From Pseudothioclava sp033100795 (GTDB lineage Bacteria > Pseudomonadota > Alphaproteobacteria > Rhodobacterales > Rhodobacteraceae): DNA of 64,000 nucleotides. Below, piece by piece: positions 1 through 9,240 of this stretch. Each line of letters opens with the position of its first letter. The first letter of the stretch is position 1. The DNA is taken from positions 355,575 to 419,574 of the forward strand of contig NZ_JAWLVI010000002.1 of assembly GCF_033100795.1 (NCBI RefSeq). Reading direction: 5' to 3'. The notes beneath the pieces were generated by a model. That model was given only the letters and a program-made list of their open reading frames with translations, was not told the origin of the DNA and made no database searches. A program made the position numbers and the translations under genes.

Positions 1-1
1 G

Positions 2-334
2 AACGGTGTGCGTCTGGTAAGTGACACCAGTTCTGCCCTGCAAGCGGTGATCCAGTCGATTCAGAATATCTCGTCCGATGTGACCCATATTGCACAATCG
101 ACGCGAGAGCAGGCTATCGGCATGGACGAGATCGGGGATGCGGTTAGCAACATCGACTCCGTCTCACAGTCGAACAGTAGCATGGTTCTGGAAACGACCT
201 CGGCCAGCAAGGCTCTTCTGGGCAAGGTCGAAGCGCTCAAGCGGGAATTTACCTGGTTCAAAATCGCGGGATCGGCTGCTGGCAGCCTTAATACGGCGCA
301 TGAGGAAGACGTGGAATTCCGGCGGGCCGGATGA
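2..334 (+). CDS. Methyl-accepting chemotaxis protein, C-terminal fragment (cut by window edge)
   Basis: The reading frame is open from the first bases of the window and ends at 334, giving about 110 residues. The visible part is a heptad-patterned helix rich in Ser, Gln and Ala (QAIGMDEIGDAVSNID, then VSQSNSSMVLETT), which fits the descending helix of the cytoplasmic signalling domain of a chemoreceptor. Such proteins form trimers of dimers that control CheA through CheW. The last 40 residues are not conserved in the family. The N-terminus, any sensor domain and the promoter lie outside the window. The assignment is good at family level; the ligand cannot be guessed. Confidence 0.75.
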   Translation, partial: NGVRLVSDTSSALQAVIQSIQNISSDVTHIAQSTREQAIGMDEIGDAVSNIDSVSQSNSSMVLETTSASKALLGKVEALKREFTWFKIAGSAAGSLNTAHEEDVEFRRAG

Positions 335-437
335 AGGCAACTCGAAAAGTGTGTCGGTATACGGCTGCCCCGCATCGGGCCGAAACCGGCGTTTTACGGG
401 GGGGCAGCTAGATGCGTATTGCGCGATCAGCAAAACG

Positions 438-459
438 AAGGGCGCCCGAAGGCGCCCTT
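438..459. terminator. Bidirectional intrinsic terminator between the chemoreceptor gene and ileS
   Basis: A perfect 9-bp stem AAGGGCGCC / GGCGCCCTT closes a CGAA tetraloop and is followed by TATTT on the plus strand. It lies between two convergent genes, three bases from the ileS stop codon, so it probably serves both. Confidence 0.75.
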
Positions 460-462
460 TAT

Positions 463-3408
463 TTAACCTAGCGCGTCGTTACAGCGCTTGCAGGTGTGCG
501 GATGCTGGTGCGTGCCGACATCGGGCAGGATCTTCCAGCAGCGCTCGCATTTCTCGCCGATAGCCCGCTCGAACACGACGGCGACGCCCGGAACTTCGGG
601 GAAGCGGAACGCCTCGTTCGGGGCGGGGTCTGCGGTCAATTGCAGCGCCGAGGTGATGCACATGTCTTCGAACGGCACCGACTTGAGGCGGGCCAGAAGA
701 TCGCCGTCTTCGACGTGAACCACCGGGGAGGCCTCAAGAGAGGCGCCGATAACCTTTTCGGTCCGCTGCACCTCAAGAGCAGCCGTCACGGCCCGACGTG
801 CGCGGCGGATGTCGTCCCATTTCGTTGCCAGATCGGGGTTAAGCCATTCCGCAGGCGTCTGCGGGAAGTCCTGCAAATGGATCGACGACTCCGCGCCGGG
901 GAAGCGCGACAGCCACACGTCTTCCATCGTGAAGCACAGGATCGGCGCAAGCCATGTTGTCAGGCGATGGAACAGCAAATCCAGCACCGTGCGGGTCGCG
1001 CGGCGCGTGACCGACAAGGCCGGATCGCAATAGAGCGCGTCCTTGCGGATGTCGAAGTAGAAGGCCGACAGATCGACGGTGCAGAAGTTGAACAGGGTCT
1101 GGAACACGCCCTGGAAGTCGAAGGCCGCATAGCCCTCGCGCACCTGCGTATCCAGCTGCGCCAGACGGTGCAGCACCCATTGCTCCAGTTCGGGCATATC
1201 GGCGGTGTCAAGGCGCTCTGCCTCGTCAAAGCCGTTCAGCGCACCCAGCATGAATCGCAGCGTGTTGCGCAGGCGGCGGTAGCTGTCGGCGGTGCCTTTC
1301 AGGATCTTCGCGCCGATCCGCAGGTCGACGGTGTAATCTGACTGCGCCACCCACAAGCGCAGGATGTCGGCGCCGTATTGGTCGATCACCTCTTGCGGCG
1401 CGACGGTGTTGCCAAGCGATTTGGACATCTTCATGCCCTTCTCGTCCAGCGTGAACCCGTGCGTCACCACGTTGCGATAGGGCGCGCGACCCTTGGTGGC
1501 GCAGGCTTGCAGCATCGAGGAATGGAACCAGCCGCGGTGTTGGTCGGTGCCTTCCAGATAGACGTCCGCAATCCCGTCGGCGGTGCCGTCTTCACGGTCG
1601 CGCAACACGAAAGCGTGCGTCGACCCGGAGTCAAACCACACGTCCAGCACGTCGAAGACCTGATCGTAGTCGTCAGCGGTGACGATGTTGCCCAGAACGC
1701 GGGCCTTGAAGCCCTCTTCATACCAGACGTCTGCGCCTTTGGCTTCGAACTCGGCGGCGATGCGTGCGTTCACCTCGGCGTTGCGCAACAGGAAGTCCGC
1801 GTCCGTCGGCTTGGCGCCTTTCTTGGTGAAGCAGGTCAGCGGCACGCCCCACGCGCGTTGACGCGAGAGAACCCAGTCAGGGCGGTTCTCGATCATCGAG
1901 AACAGGCGGTTCTGACCCGTTTGCGGGGTGAACTTGACCAGCTCCTTGATCGAGGTGAGCGCGCGCGCACGGATCGTGTCGCCATGCGCGCCCATGCCAT
2001 CGTCAAGCTTATGATCAATCGCGGCAAACCACTGCGGCGTGTTGCGGAAGATCAGCGGGGCTTTCGAGCGCCACGAATGCGGGTAGGAGTGCTTGACCTT
2101 GCCCTTCGCCAGCAGCTTGCCTGCCCAGGCGAGGTGCTTGATGTTCGACACATTGGCCGGGCCTTCCTTGCCGTCGGGCAGGATGATCGCCTCGCCGCCA
2201 AAGATCGGCAGGTCTTTGCGATACGACCCGTCCGGCTCGACGTTATAGGTCATCGGCAGGCCAAATTTCAGGCCAAGCTGATAGTCGTCGTCGCCGTGGC
2301 TCGGCGCCGTGTGGACAAAGCCCGTGCCCGCGTCATCGGTCACATGGTCGCCCGGCAGCATCGGCACATCATAGTCCCATTCGCCATTGCCGTTCTCGAC
2401 GCCCGCATAGGGGTGGCGCAGGATCATGCCCTCGAATTCCGAAGTGGCCACATCGCGGACGCGGGTGAAGGCTTCGACCTTGGCGGCAGTCATCACCGAT
2501 TGCGCAAGGCTATCGGCCAGAACCAGCAATTCGCCCTCGGTCGCGGTGGAATTGTCGGCCAGCGTATCGACACGGTAAAGCCCGTAGGACATCGCCGGCC
2601 CATAGGCGACCGCGCGGTTTTGCGGGATCGTCCACGGCGTCGTCGTCCAGATCACAACCGAGGCCTGCAACAGTTCGGTGTTCATGCAGCCGTCCAGCTC
2701 GGGGAAGTGGGCGCCCGAGGCAACGGCGAACCGCACCCAGATCGTGTGCGAGGTGTGGTCGTGGTATTCGACCTCGGCCTCGGCCAGCGCGGTCTTTTCG
2801 ACCGGCGACCACATGACGGGCTTGGAGCCTTGGTAAAGCGAGCCGTTCATCAGGAACTTCATGAACTCTTCGGCGATGACCGCTTCGGCGTGGTAGTTCA
2901 TCGTCAGGTAGGGGTCGGCCCAGTTGCCGATCACGCCCAGACGTTTGAACTCTTCGCGCTGGATGTCGACCCAACCCTCGGCGAACTTGCGGCATTCCTG
3001 ACGGAAGGCGATGATGTCCACCTCGTCCTTGTCCAGCCCTTTGGCGCGGTATTGCTCTTCGATCTTCCATTCGATCGGCAGGCCGTGGCAATCCCAACCC
3101 GGCACATAGCGCGCGTCATGGCCCATCATCTGGTGCGCGCGGACGATGAAGTCCTTGATCGTCTTGTTCAGCGCGTGGCCGATATGCAGATGCCCGTTCG
3201 CATAGGGAGGGCCATCGTGCAGCGTAAACGGCTTGCGCGAGCCATCCTTGGCCTTGTCGCGCAGGCGGTCATAGATGCCAAGGCTTTCCCAGCGGGCCAG
3301 CCATTCAGGCTCGCGCTGCGGAAGGCCCGCACGCATCTGGAAATCGGTTTCGGGCAGGAAGACGGTGTCGCGATAGTCGGATTGGGTTTCGGGCGTGTCG
3401 GAACACAT
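463..3408 (-). CDS. ileS: Isoleucyl-tRNA synthetase
   Basis: This cytoplasmic class I aminoacyl-tRNA synthetase charges tRNA-Ile. The 981-residue product has the HIGH signature in PPYANGHLHIGHALNK near residue 70, the editing (CP1) domain in the middle with GTGFVHTAPSHG, the KMSKS loop in EKGMKMSKSLGN near residue 665, and a C-terminal zinc-binding tail with CERC and CKRC, typical of the bacterial type. The ATG start at 3408 has AAGGA about ten bases upstream. The gene is monocistronic and convergent with the chemoreceptor gene. The large open frame on the opposite strand is an antisense artefact of codon bias. Length and motifs are complete, so the assignment is secure. Confidence 0.98.
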   Translation of the reverse strand: MCSDTPETQSDYRDTVFLPETDFQMRAGLPQREPEWLARWESLGIYDRLRDKAKDGSRKPFTLHDGPPYANGHLHIGHALNKTIKDFIVRAHQMMGHDARYVPGWDCHGLPIEWKIEEQYRAKGLDKDEVDIIAFRQECRKFAEGWVDIQREEFKRLGVIGNWADPYLTMNYHAEAVIAEEFMKFLMNGSLYQGSKPVMWSPVEKTALAEAEVEYHDHTSHTIWVRFAVASGAHFPELDGCMNTELLQASVVIWTTTPWTIPQNRAVAYGPAMSYGLYRVDTLADNSTATEGELLVLADSLAQSVMTAAKVEAFTRVRDVATSEFEGMILRHPYAGVENGNGEWDYDVPMLPGDHVTDDAGTGFVHTAPSHGDDDYQLGLKFGLPMTYNVEPDGSYRKDLPIFGGEAIILPDGKEGPANVSNIKHLAWAGKLLAKGKVKHSYPHSWRSKAPLIFRNTPQWFAAIDHKLDDGMGAHGDTIRARALTSIKELVKFTPQTGQNRLFSMIENRPDWVLSRQRAWGVPLTCFTKKGAKPTDADFLLRNAEVNARIAAEFEAKGADVWYEEGFKARVLGNIVTADDYDQVFDVLDVWFDSGSTHAFVLRDREDGTADGIADVYLEGTDQHRGWFHSSMLQACATKGRAPYRNVVTHGFTLDEKGMKMSKSLGNTVAPQEVIDQYGADILRLWVAQSDYTVDLRIGAKILKGTADSYRRLRNTLRFMLGALNGFDEAERLDTADMPELEQWVLHRLAQLDTQVREGYAAFDFQGVFQTLFNFCTVDLSAFYFDIRKDALYCDPALSVTRRATRTVLDLLFHRLTTWLAPILCFTMEDVWLSRFPGAESSIHLQDFPQTPAEWLNPDLATKWDDIRRARRAVTAALEVQRTEKVIGASLEASPVVHVEDGDLLARLKSVPFEDMCITSALQLTADPAPNEAFRFPEVPGVAVVFERAIGEKCERCWKILPDVGTHQHPHTCKRCNDALG

Positions 3409-3668
3409 GGTGGGTAAATCCTTGGAAGTTCGGGGCGCGTATTGCCCTCGGTCGGGGGCCGCGCGGCTGGCGGCCCAGGTCTCAGCATATCCCGGCTACC
3501 CTGACGCGTCAGAGCGCCGGGCCGGTAATTCGCAAGCTGAGATCAAGATAGGTCATGCCCGCCTTATAGGGGGCGCTGCATGGCGCGGCAAGCGGGGAAA
3601 AGGGGTGGTTGCTCTTCACGCCGCTGGCCGGATCGCATAGGCTGGGCGGAACGGATCAGGAGGCCCAG

Positions 3669-4412
3669 ATGAGCGACGAGACACAGATGCTGACCCCCGA
3701 GCAGGTTACGGCCCTGTTTACCCGCTCGGGTGGTGAATATCTGTTTGCGCGATGGGGCTGTCCGATTGTGCCGGTGGTGTTTGGCGTCGATCAGGCGACG
3801 CTTCAGGTGGTCAAAGGCGCGGTCGAGGCGGTTGTCGCGCTGTCGGGTCACAAGATGGCCGAGACGGACATGCATATCGGCGCGAATCTGATGATCTTTT
3901 TCTTCCGTGACTGGCAGGAATTGCTTGAGGTGCCCAACCTCGACCAGATGATCGAGGGCTTGCAGGATATTGTTGCGCGGCTCGATGATCAGGGGGCGAA
4001 CCAGTATCGCGTGTTCCGCTTTGACAAGGATGGCTCGATCCGGGCTTGCTTCTCGTTCGTGCGGATGGATGCGGCGCTGGATGAGGTTCCGGCCGAGACT
4101 ATCGCGCTGAGCCAGGCGGTGCAGATGATCCTGCTGTGGTCGGATACCGGCTTTGCCGCCGGTGCGGCGCTGGCGCAGGTGGGCGGGGTGACGGTGCTGC
4201 GCCCGGAATATGCGGCGTTGATTGCGGCGGGGTATGATCCGGTGATGCCGGTCGTCGCGCAGGATGCGAGCCATGCTTTGCGGCTGGCCGCGCGTGCGCA
4301 GGTGCGTCGCGCCGAGGCCGAGGCGGCAGCAGCCGCGCTTGCCAGCGATCTGGCGCGCGTGCAGGAAAGCGCTCCGCCTGAAGATCCCGATCTTAAGGTC
4401 GACCCGGAATAG
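3669..4412 (+). CDS. Conserved hypothetical protein, about 247 aa
   Basis: I do not recognise a named family. The start at 3669 is preferred over upstream in-frame codons because GGAGG lies at the right distance (ATCAGGAGGCCCAG before ATG). The product is soluble, without a signal peptide or membrane helix. Its N-terminal half is mixed alpha/beta (DMHIGANLMIFFFRDWQELL). The last 55 residues are an Ala/Arg/Glu-rich helix that looks like a short coiled coil, followed by an acidic proline-containing tail. It is divergent from ileS with about 260 bases between them and no obvious functional partner. Codon use is like that of its neighbours, so it is probably a native gene. Confidence 0.7.
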   Translation: MSDETQMLTPEQVTALFTRSGGEYLFARWGCPIVPVVFGVDQATLQVVKGAVEAVVALSGHKMAETDMHIGANLMIFFFRDWQELLEVPNLDQMIEGLQDIVARLDDQGANQYRVFRFDKDGSIRACFSFVRMDAALDEVPAETIALSQAVQMILLWSDTGFAAGAALAQVGGVTVLRPEYAALIAAGYDPVMPVVAQDASHALRLAARAQVRRAEAEAAAAALASDLARVQESAPPEDPDLKVDPE

Positions 4413-4874
4413 GCGCGGGGGACTCCGAACCTTGGCGTCTGTAACAAAACAATGATGTAACTAGGGATCAGGTTTCACGGAGTGCGGGACATGCGTGAAT
4501 TCCAGCTGTGGGTCTATTACGAAGACACCGTGGCGATGGATTTTTCTGTGAAATGTTAATTGAAAACAATATGTTACTATTGTTCAATTTTTTAGCAGGA
4601 ATTAAGGCTACCAAAAAGCTACCAAATGAGATGCTCGAATTTAATGAGTTCTTAAGCTTTTGCGGGCCATAAAGCGGCGTAGTCTTGGTGACTTCCGAGA
4701 GTCCTCTGCGCGTATGATTGCTCGGCGTGGTATGCCGTTGAAGTGGTTTTCGGTGGACCTTTCGGTGGCGTAAAATCGGGCAAACTAGCAGGGCAAAAAT
4801 CGGGCCGCCTTGGCATGTAAAGAGTGCGCATCAGCGAAGTCTTGGGGCAGATGCTGTTGTCATTCAGGCGACGG
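4413..4874. other. AT-rich intergenic scar without a supported gene
   Basis: This stretch is clearly richer in AT than its surroundings, most strongly at about 4540-4680. It holds only a 22-codon ORF at 4491-4559 (starts MREFQLWVYYED, ends at TAA) that looks like the front end of a lost gene. A tandem GCTACCAAAA-like motif occurs near 4607-4626, and there are short open frames without homology that I can name. The truncated phosphoesterase on its right edge suggests an old insertion or deletion. Confidence 0.5.
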
Positions 4875-5324
4875 CTACATTGTGCAATGCTCGCGCTCGA
4901 CGCGGATGCAGCGGTAGTCGTTCATCCGCTCCATCGCCTCGGCGCCGTTGCGCCCGCGATTGCCGCCGAGCATCATGTCGGTCCAGAGCGTGCAGCACAG
5001 GAGCCGGGTGCGGCCGAGGATGATCTCGTGCTGCTGCACAAAGCGGGCGCCCATCCCCTGCGCGATGGCCTCGAGCTTGTCCTCGCGGTCCAGCCGCCCG
5101 TCGTAATAATCGTGATTGCCCGGAAAGATGCAGACCTTCGAGAGGTCGATGTGCTGGCCGATGCTTGCCAGCGCATATTTCCAGCGCACATGGGCCTTGT
5201 TGCTCAGGTCGCCCGCGATCAGCAGAAGATCAACCCCCGAGAAATCCGCGTTCGCCAGCGGGTCCTTTCCGGCCTCTTGCCAGAAGTCATGATGCAGGTC
5301 CGCAAGGATCAGGATTTTCGGCAT
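4875..5324 (-). pseudogene. Metallophosphoesterase (calcineurin-like), C-terminally truncated
   Basis: The 149 residues carry the first half of a calcineurin-type metallophosphoesterase: ILILADLHHDFW (motif I, D-x-H), LLIAGDLSNK (GD), and FPGNHDYYDG (GNHD). The second half, which should bring the remaining metal ligands (H and GHTH-like motifs), is missing. The frame ends in an unrelated tail EREHCTM right after NDYRCIRV. Intact relatives are roughly 250 residues. The start at 5324 has GAGG at a good distance and drops two upstream residues. Without its distal ligands the product is unlikely to be active. The break point coincides with the AT-rich scar to its left. Confidence 0.7.
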
Positions 5325-5330
5325 GACCAA

Positions 5331-5633
5331 ACCTCAAAGTTACTTGCACAAATGACCATTCAGATAGTCGATTGTTGGGAAAGGGTGGCCAGGATGTCAG
5401 CCATTCCGCTTGTCCTGCGGCATCTAGCGTTAGTTGAAAGCCGGGCGTCCAGCCCGAGACGTCATGCAGAACTGCTTGAATCTGCCCTAACCTGATCCTT
5501 CCCATAAGGCGCTGTTTTCAAAAGAAAACCACCGAAGTCGAAACTTCGGTGGTCACGTTATGCTTTCCGTAATGGACAAAAACCTACCGGAATGGACATT
5601 TTATGCGACGCCGCACAAGACGCCGCACACCAA
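5331..5633. other. Intergenic region with terminator and IS-end-like repeats
   Basis: No convincing gene is present. A minus-strand open frame (5287-5505) overlaps the phosphoesterase and shows no recognisable motif. The region holds the nrdJ terminator and two near-identical 12-mers, CCGTAATGGACA at 5568-5579 and CCGGAATGGACA at 5587-5598. Read on the other strand these begin TGTCCATT, a layout reminiscent of multiply repeated IS21-type ends. Confidence 0.4.
5520..5554 (-). terminator. Intrinsic terminator of nrdJ
   Basis: An 11-bp perfect stem (ACCACCGAAGT / ACTTCGGTGGT) around a CGAA tetraloop lies at 5529-5554. On the minus strand it is followed by TTTCTTTTG. It sits about 80 bases past the nrdJ stop codon. 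Confidence 0.7.
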
Positions 5634-7898
5634 TCAGCCGCATTTCGAGTGGCCGCAGTCTGCACAGGTCATGCAGCCTTCGACTTTGCGCATCGCGTAG
5701 GAGCCGCAGGACGGGCAGGCTTGTCCGCGCGGAGGCTCGCCCACGGCGATGGCCTCGGCTTTCGGGTCGGATTTCAGTCCCTTGCCCTCGCCTTCGATGA
5801 ACCCGATCGAGATCATGTGACGCTCGATCACGCCACCGATCGCGGCAAGGATCGAGGGGATGTATTGCCCTTGCATCCATGCGCCGCCGCGCGGGTCGAA
5901 CACGGCTTTCAGCTCTTCAACCACGAAGGACACATCGCCGCCTCGGCGGAACACGGCCGAGACCATGCGGGTCAGCGCAACCGTCCAGGCAAAATGCTCC
6001 ATGTTCTTCGAGTTGATGAACACCTCGAACGGGCGGCGATGCCCGCCTTGGATGATGTCGTTGACGGTGATGTAGATCGCGTGCTCGGAGCCCGGCCATT
6101 TGATCTTGTAGGTCGAGCCTTCCAGCTCGGCCGGGCGATCCAGCGGCTCGGTCAGGTAAACGACATCTGCGCCCTCATCGACCTCGGGTGCCTTTTCGGT
6201 CTTCTCGGAAACGGTCAGCACCGAGCCTGTCACATCGTTCGGGCGGTAAGTGGTGCAGCCTTTGCAGCCGGTCTCGAAGGCTTCCATGTAGACGTCTTTG
6301 AAGGCGTCGAACGAGATGTCCTCGGGGCAGTTGATGGTTTTCGAGATCGAGCTGTCGATCCATTTTTGCGCGGCAGCCTGCATTTTGACGTGCGCCATCG
6401 GGGCCAGCGTCTGCGCGTTCACGAAATAGTCGGGCAGCGGCTTGTCACCGAATTTGTCGCGCCACATCTGCACGGCGTAATCGACGACTTCTTCTTCGGT
6501 GCGCGAGCCGTCCTTTTGCAGAACCTTGCGGGTGTAGGCATAGGCGAAGACCGGCTCGATCCCCGAGCTGACGTTGCCTGCATAAAGCGAGATCGTGCCG
6601 GTCGGCGCAATCGAGGTAAGCAGCGCGTTACGGATGCCATGTTCGCGGATCGCGTCGCGCACATCGTCGTCCATCTGCATCATGTTGCCGCTTGCCAGAT
6701 ATTTCTCGGCATCGAACAGCGGGAAGGCGCCCTTTTCCTTGGCCAGCTCGACCGAGGCCAGATAGGAGGCGCGCGCGATCAGCTTCATCCAGGCTTCGGT
6801 CTGGGCGGCGGCCTCGTCCGAGCCGTATTTCAGGCCCAGCATCAGCAGCGCGTCGGCAAGGCCGGTCACGCCAAGGCCGATGCGGCGCTTGTTCTGCGCC
6901 TCTTCGGCCTGCTGCGGCAGCGGGAAGCGCGAGGCGTCAACCACGTTATCCATCATGCGGATCGCAAGCCGCACGAGGTTATCAAGCGCTTCGGGGTCCA
7001 GCTCGGCATTGGCCTCGAACGGGTTGGTCACCAGACGCGCAAGGTTGACCGAGCCAAGCAGGCACGCGCCATAGGGCGGCAGCGGTTGCTCGCCACAGGG
7101 GTTCGTTGCCGCGATGCTTTCGCAATAGGACAGGTTGTTCATCTTGTTGATGCGGTCGATGAAGATCACACCCGGCTCGGCGAAATCATAGGTCGCCCGC
7201 ATGATCTTGTTCCACAGATCGCGCGCGGGGAGCGTGTGATAGACCTTGTCCTCGAACACCAGCTCCCACGGCTTGTCGGCCTTGACAGCCTCCATGAAGG
7301 GGTCGGTCACCAGAACCGACAGGTTGAACATGCGCAGGCGGGCCGAATCCTGCTTGGCGGTGATGAACTGCTCAATATCGGGGTGGTCGCAGCGCATCGT
7401 CGCCATCATCGCGCCGCGGCGCGAGCCTGCCGACATGATGGTGCGACACATCGCGTCCCAGACATCCATGAACGATAGCGGGCCAGAGGCATCCGCCGCC
7501 ACGCCTTTGACAGCCGCGCCGCGCGGGCGGATCGTCGAGAAGTCATAGCCGATGCCGCCGCCTTGCTGCATGGTCAGCGCGGCCTCTTTCAGCATGTCGA
7601 AAATGCCCGACATCGAATCCGGCACCGTGCCCATGACGAAGCAGTTGAACAGCGTGACGGCGCGACCCGTGCCCGCGCCGGCGGTGATCCGGCCAGCAGG
7701 GAGGTATTTGAAATCCTCCAGCGCGCCGTAAAAACGCTCTTCCCAGATCTTGGGGTCTTTTTCGACTTCGGCCAGCGCGCGGGCGATTCGGCGCCAACTG
7801 TCTTCGATGGATTTGTCTACCGGAGTGCCGTCGGCCTCTTTCAGGCGATATTTCATGTCCCAGATCTGTTCAGCGATTGGGGCGGCAAAGCGGCTCAT
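5634..7898 (-). CDS. nrdJ: Adenosylcobalamin-dependent (class II) ribonucleoside-diphosphate reductase
   Basis: The enzyme makes deoxyribonucleotides with a B12-derived radical and needs no oxygen. The 754-residue product shows the reductase core: GGGIGYDFSTIRPRGA, the finger-loop sequence NPCGEQPLPPYGACLLG, and PTGTISLYAGNVSSGIEP. The C-terminal tail is cysteine-rich (CPSCGSYAMRKVEGCMTCADCG), as used to pass reducing equivalents to the active site. The start MSRFAAPIAEQ at 7898 is chosen because GAGGA precedes it at a good distance; a 25-residue upstream extension is unlike the family. No nrdAB pair is in view. It is divergent from the DUF1489 gene, and a weak NrdR-like box lies between them. 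Confidence 0.95.
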   Translation of the reverse strand: MSRFAAPIAEQIWDMKYRLKEADGTPVDKSIEDSWRRIARALAEVEKDPKIWEERFYGALEDFKYLPAGRITAGAGTGRAVTLFNCFVMGTVPDSMSGIFDMLKEAALTMQQGGGIGYDFSTIRPRGAAVKGVAADASGPLSFMDVWDAMCRTIMSAGSRRGAMMATMRCDHPDIEQFITAKQDSARLRMFNLSVLVTDPFMEAVKADKPWELVFEDKVYHTLPARDLWNKIMRATYDFAEPGVIFIDRINKMNNLSYCESIAATNPCGEQPLPPYGACLLGSVNLARLVTNPFEANAELDPEALDNLVRLAIRMMDNVVDASRFPLPQQAEEAQNKRRIGLGVTGLADALLMLGLKYGSDEAAAQTEAWMKLIARASYLASVELAKEKGAFPLFDAEKYLASGNMMQMDDDVRDAIREHGIRNALLTSIAPTGTISLYAGNVSSGIEPVFAYAYTRKVLQKDGSRTEEEVVDYAVQMWRDKFGDKPLPDYFVNAQTLAPMAHVKMQAAAQKWIDSSISKTINCPEDISFDAFKDVYMEAFETGCKGCTTYRPNDVTGSVLTVSEKTEKAPEVDEGADVVYLTEPLDRPAELEGSTYKIKWPGSEHAIYITVNDIIQGGHRRPFEVFINSKNMEHFAWTVALTRMVSAVFRRGGDVSFVVEELKAVFDPRGGAWMQGQYIPSILAAIGGVIERHMISIGFIEGEGKGLKSDPKAEAIAVGEPPRGQACPSCGSYAMRKVEGCMTCADCGHSKCG

Positions 7899-8032
7899 CC
7901 GGTCGTCCTCTTCGAAGATGTCTATATGTTGATTAGAGGTAAAGAAGATACGCAAACCCTTGCGTCCGGTCAACGGATTGCAGCCCTCTCCAACGGATTA
8001 TATTGTGGATCAAATGGAAGGGCGTGGCCGAT

Positions 8033-8446
8033 ATGGTGCATCTGATCAAGCTGTGTGTGGGCGCGGAACGCGTAGAGGATCTGCTGGAATGGCAGGCGCA
8101 GCGCTATGGGAGTGGCCCCGCGGCCCATGTCACACGGATGTGGCCCAAGCGCGGCGATGAGATCCTTGACGGCGGCTCTTTGTATTGGGTTTTCAAAGGC
8201 GTGGTGCTGGCGCGGCAACGCGTGATTGATCTTGAAGAGGTCATCGGCGCGGACGGAATCGCACGGTGCCGCATTGTTCTGGACCGCGAGGTCGTGCGCA
8301 CCGAGGCGCTGCCGCGCCGCCCGTTTCAGGGCTGGCGCTATCTTAAGCCCGAGGATGCGCCCCGCGATCTGCCCAAAGGGCGTGACCGCGAAGAGGCGCT
8401 GCCGCGCGACCTTGTCAGCGCGCTTTCCGAGATCGGGTTGCGTTAA
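8033..8446 (+). CDS. DUF1489 family protein
   Basis: This 137-residue protein matches the alphaproteobacterial DUF1489 family: an N-terminal MVHLIKLCVG, then the diagnostic TRMWPKR, GGSLYWVFKG and PFQGWRYL segments. The function of the family is unknown. The start at 8033 is taken from the conserved MVHLIKL beginning; the ten upstream in-frame residues are not family-like. It has no signal or membrane segment. It is divergent from nrdJ and converges with the sseB-like gene, whose stop codon overlaps its end at 8443-8446. Confidence 0.85.
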   Translation: MVHLIKLCVGAERVEDLLEWQAQRYGSGPAAHVTRMWPKRGDEILDGGSLYWVFKGVVLARQRVIDLEEVIGADGIARCRIVLDREVVRTEALPRRPFQGWRYLKPEDAPRDLPKGRDREEALPRDLVSALSEIGLR

Positions 8447-9240
8447 CGCAGAATCGGTGGCTTGGCCGGATCCATCCCCGGTGCGGTGAGTTTCAGCTCT
8501 TGCACTTCTTCCTCGATCCGCTCGGGCAGATGCAGCACCAGCGCCTTTTCCAGCAAGATTTGCGCGGCCGGTTCGGCCTCATCAAGGAAGGTCACATCAA
8601 GCTCGCCCGCATCAAGGCCGGAAAAGGCCAGCGCTTCGGCCATCGCCTTGGCAATGCCTGCGCGCGCAGGCTCGGGGGCGCCCAGAAAGGCCAGAACATG
8701 CCCGCGGTGCCCGTCTTCATAGGTGACGCCGCCAAGTAGGGCGTGGCTGGCCAGTCCGGCAAGCTGATCGAATTTCGCCTCGAACGCGGGCAGGAGAAGG
8801 CCCAGAATGGCAGGCGGCAGGGCAGGGGCGTCAAATGCCACCGGATGGGCCGAGCGCGCCTCGGGCGTATGGGTCAGCGTGTCGGTCAGCCATTCCAGCG
8901 CCTCGGGCGGCAAAAGCATGGCCGAGGCCGCAACCCCAAGGTTCACCCCCAGCCCGATCCCTTCGCCCACCAGATGTTGCGCAATCACCCGACCGGGGAG
9001 CGCGGCATAGGGCATCGGCTCGTCTGCGAAGTCCGCCAGCCGTTCCTCCATATCAAAGGCCAGCACGAAATCGCCCTCATCGGCCGAGAAAAGCTGCGGG
9101 CGGATGTCGTCGCCCTCGGGCTCTTCCTCCAGCAGCAGGAACAGCTCGGCATCGGCCAGACGGTCATAGACCGCCAGACGCAGAGCTTCGTTTTCAGGGT
9201 CGGCTTCCATCGCCGCATGGGCGCGATCATAGGGCGTCAT
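8443..9240 (-). CDS. SseB-family protein
   Basis: The 265-residue product has the N-terminal SseB-like domain (FLLLEEEPEGDDIRPQLF, then FVLAFDMEERLADF) and a C-terminal half rich in Ala and Leu that resembles the SseB C-terminal domain. E. coli SseB was described as an enhancer of serine sensitivity, but the biochemical role is not established. The start at 9240 has GGAGG upstream and overlaps the stop of the preceding glycosylase gene in an ATGA arrangement, so the two genes are translationally coupled. The short overlap with the convergent DUF1489 gene is only a few bases. Confidence 0.8.
   Translation of the reverse strand: MTPYDRAHAAMEADPENEALRLAVYDRLADAELFLLLEEEPEGDDIRPQLFSADEGDFVLAFDMEERLADFADEPMPYAALPGRVIAQHLVGEGIGLGVNLGVAASAMLLPPEALEWLTDTLTHTPEARSAHPVAFDAPALPPAILGLLLPAFEAKFDQLAGLASHALLGGVTYEDGHRGHVLAFLGAPEPARAGIAKAMAEALAFSGLDAGELDVTFLDEAEPAAQILLEKALVLHLPERIEEEVQELKLTAPGMDPAKPPILR

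Noticed and set aside
1378..3417. A 679-codon open frame antisense to ileS
   Set aside because: It mirrors ileS codons with strong third-position GC, has no recognisable domain and contains Arg/His/Val-rich antisense composition.
4824..5495. A 223-codon plus-strand open frame
   Set aside because: It is antisense to the phosphoesterase remnant over most of its length.
5287..5505. A 72-codon minus-strand open frame overlapping the phosphoesterase start
   Set aside because: No motif, no clear ribosome site and overlap with a recognisable gene in another frame.
5592..7478. A 628-codon open frame antisense to nrdJ
   Set aside because: Antisense shadow of a complete, well-conserved reductase gene.
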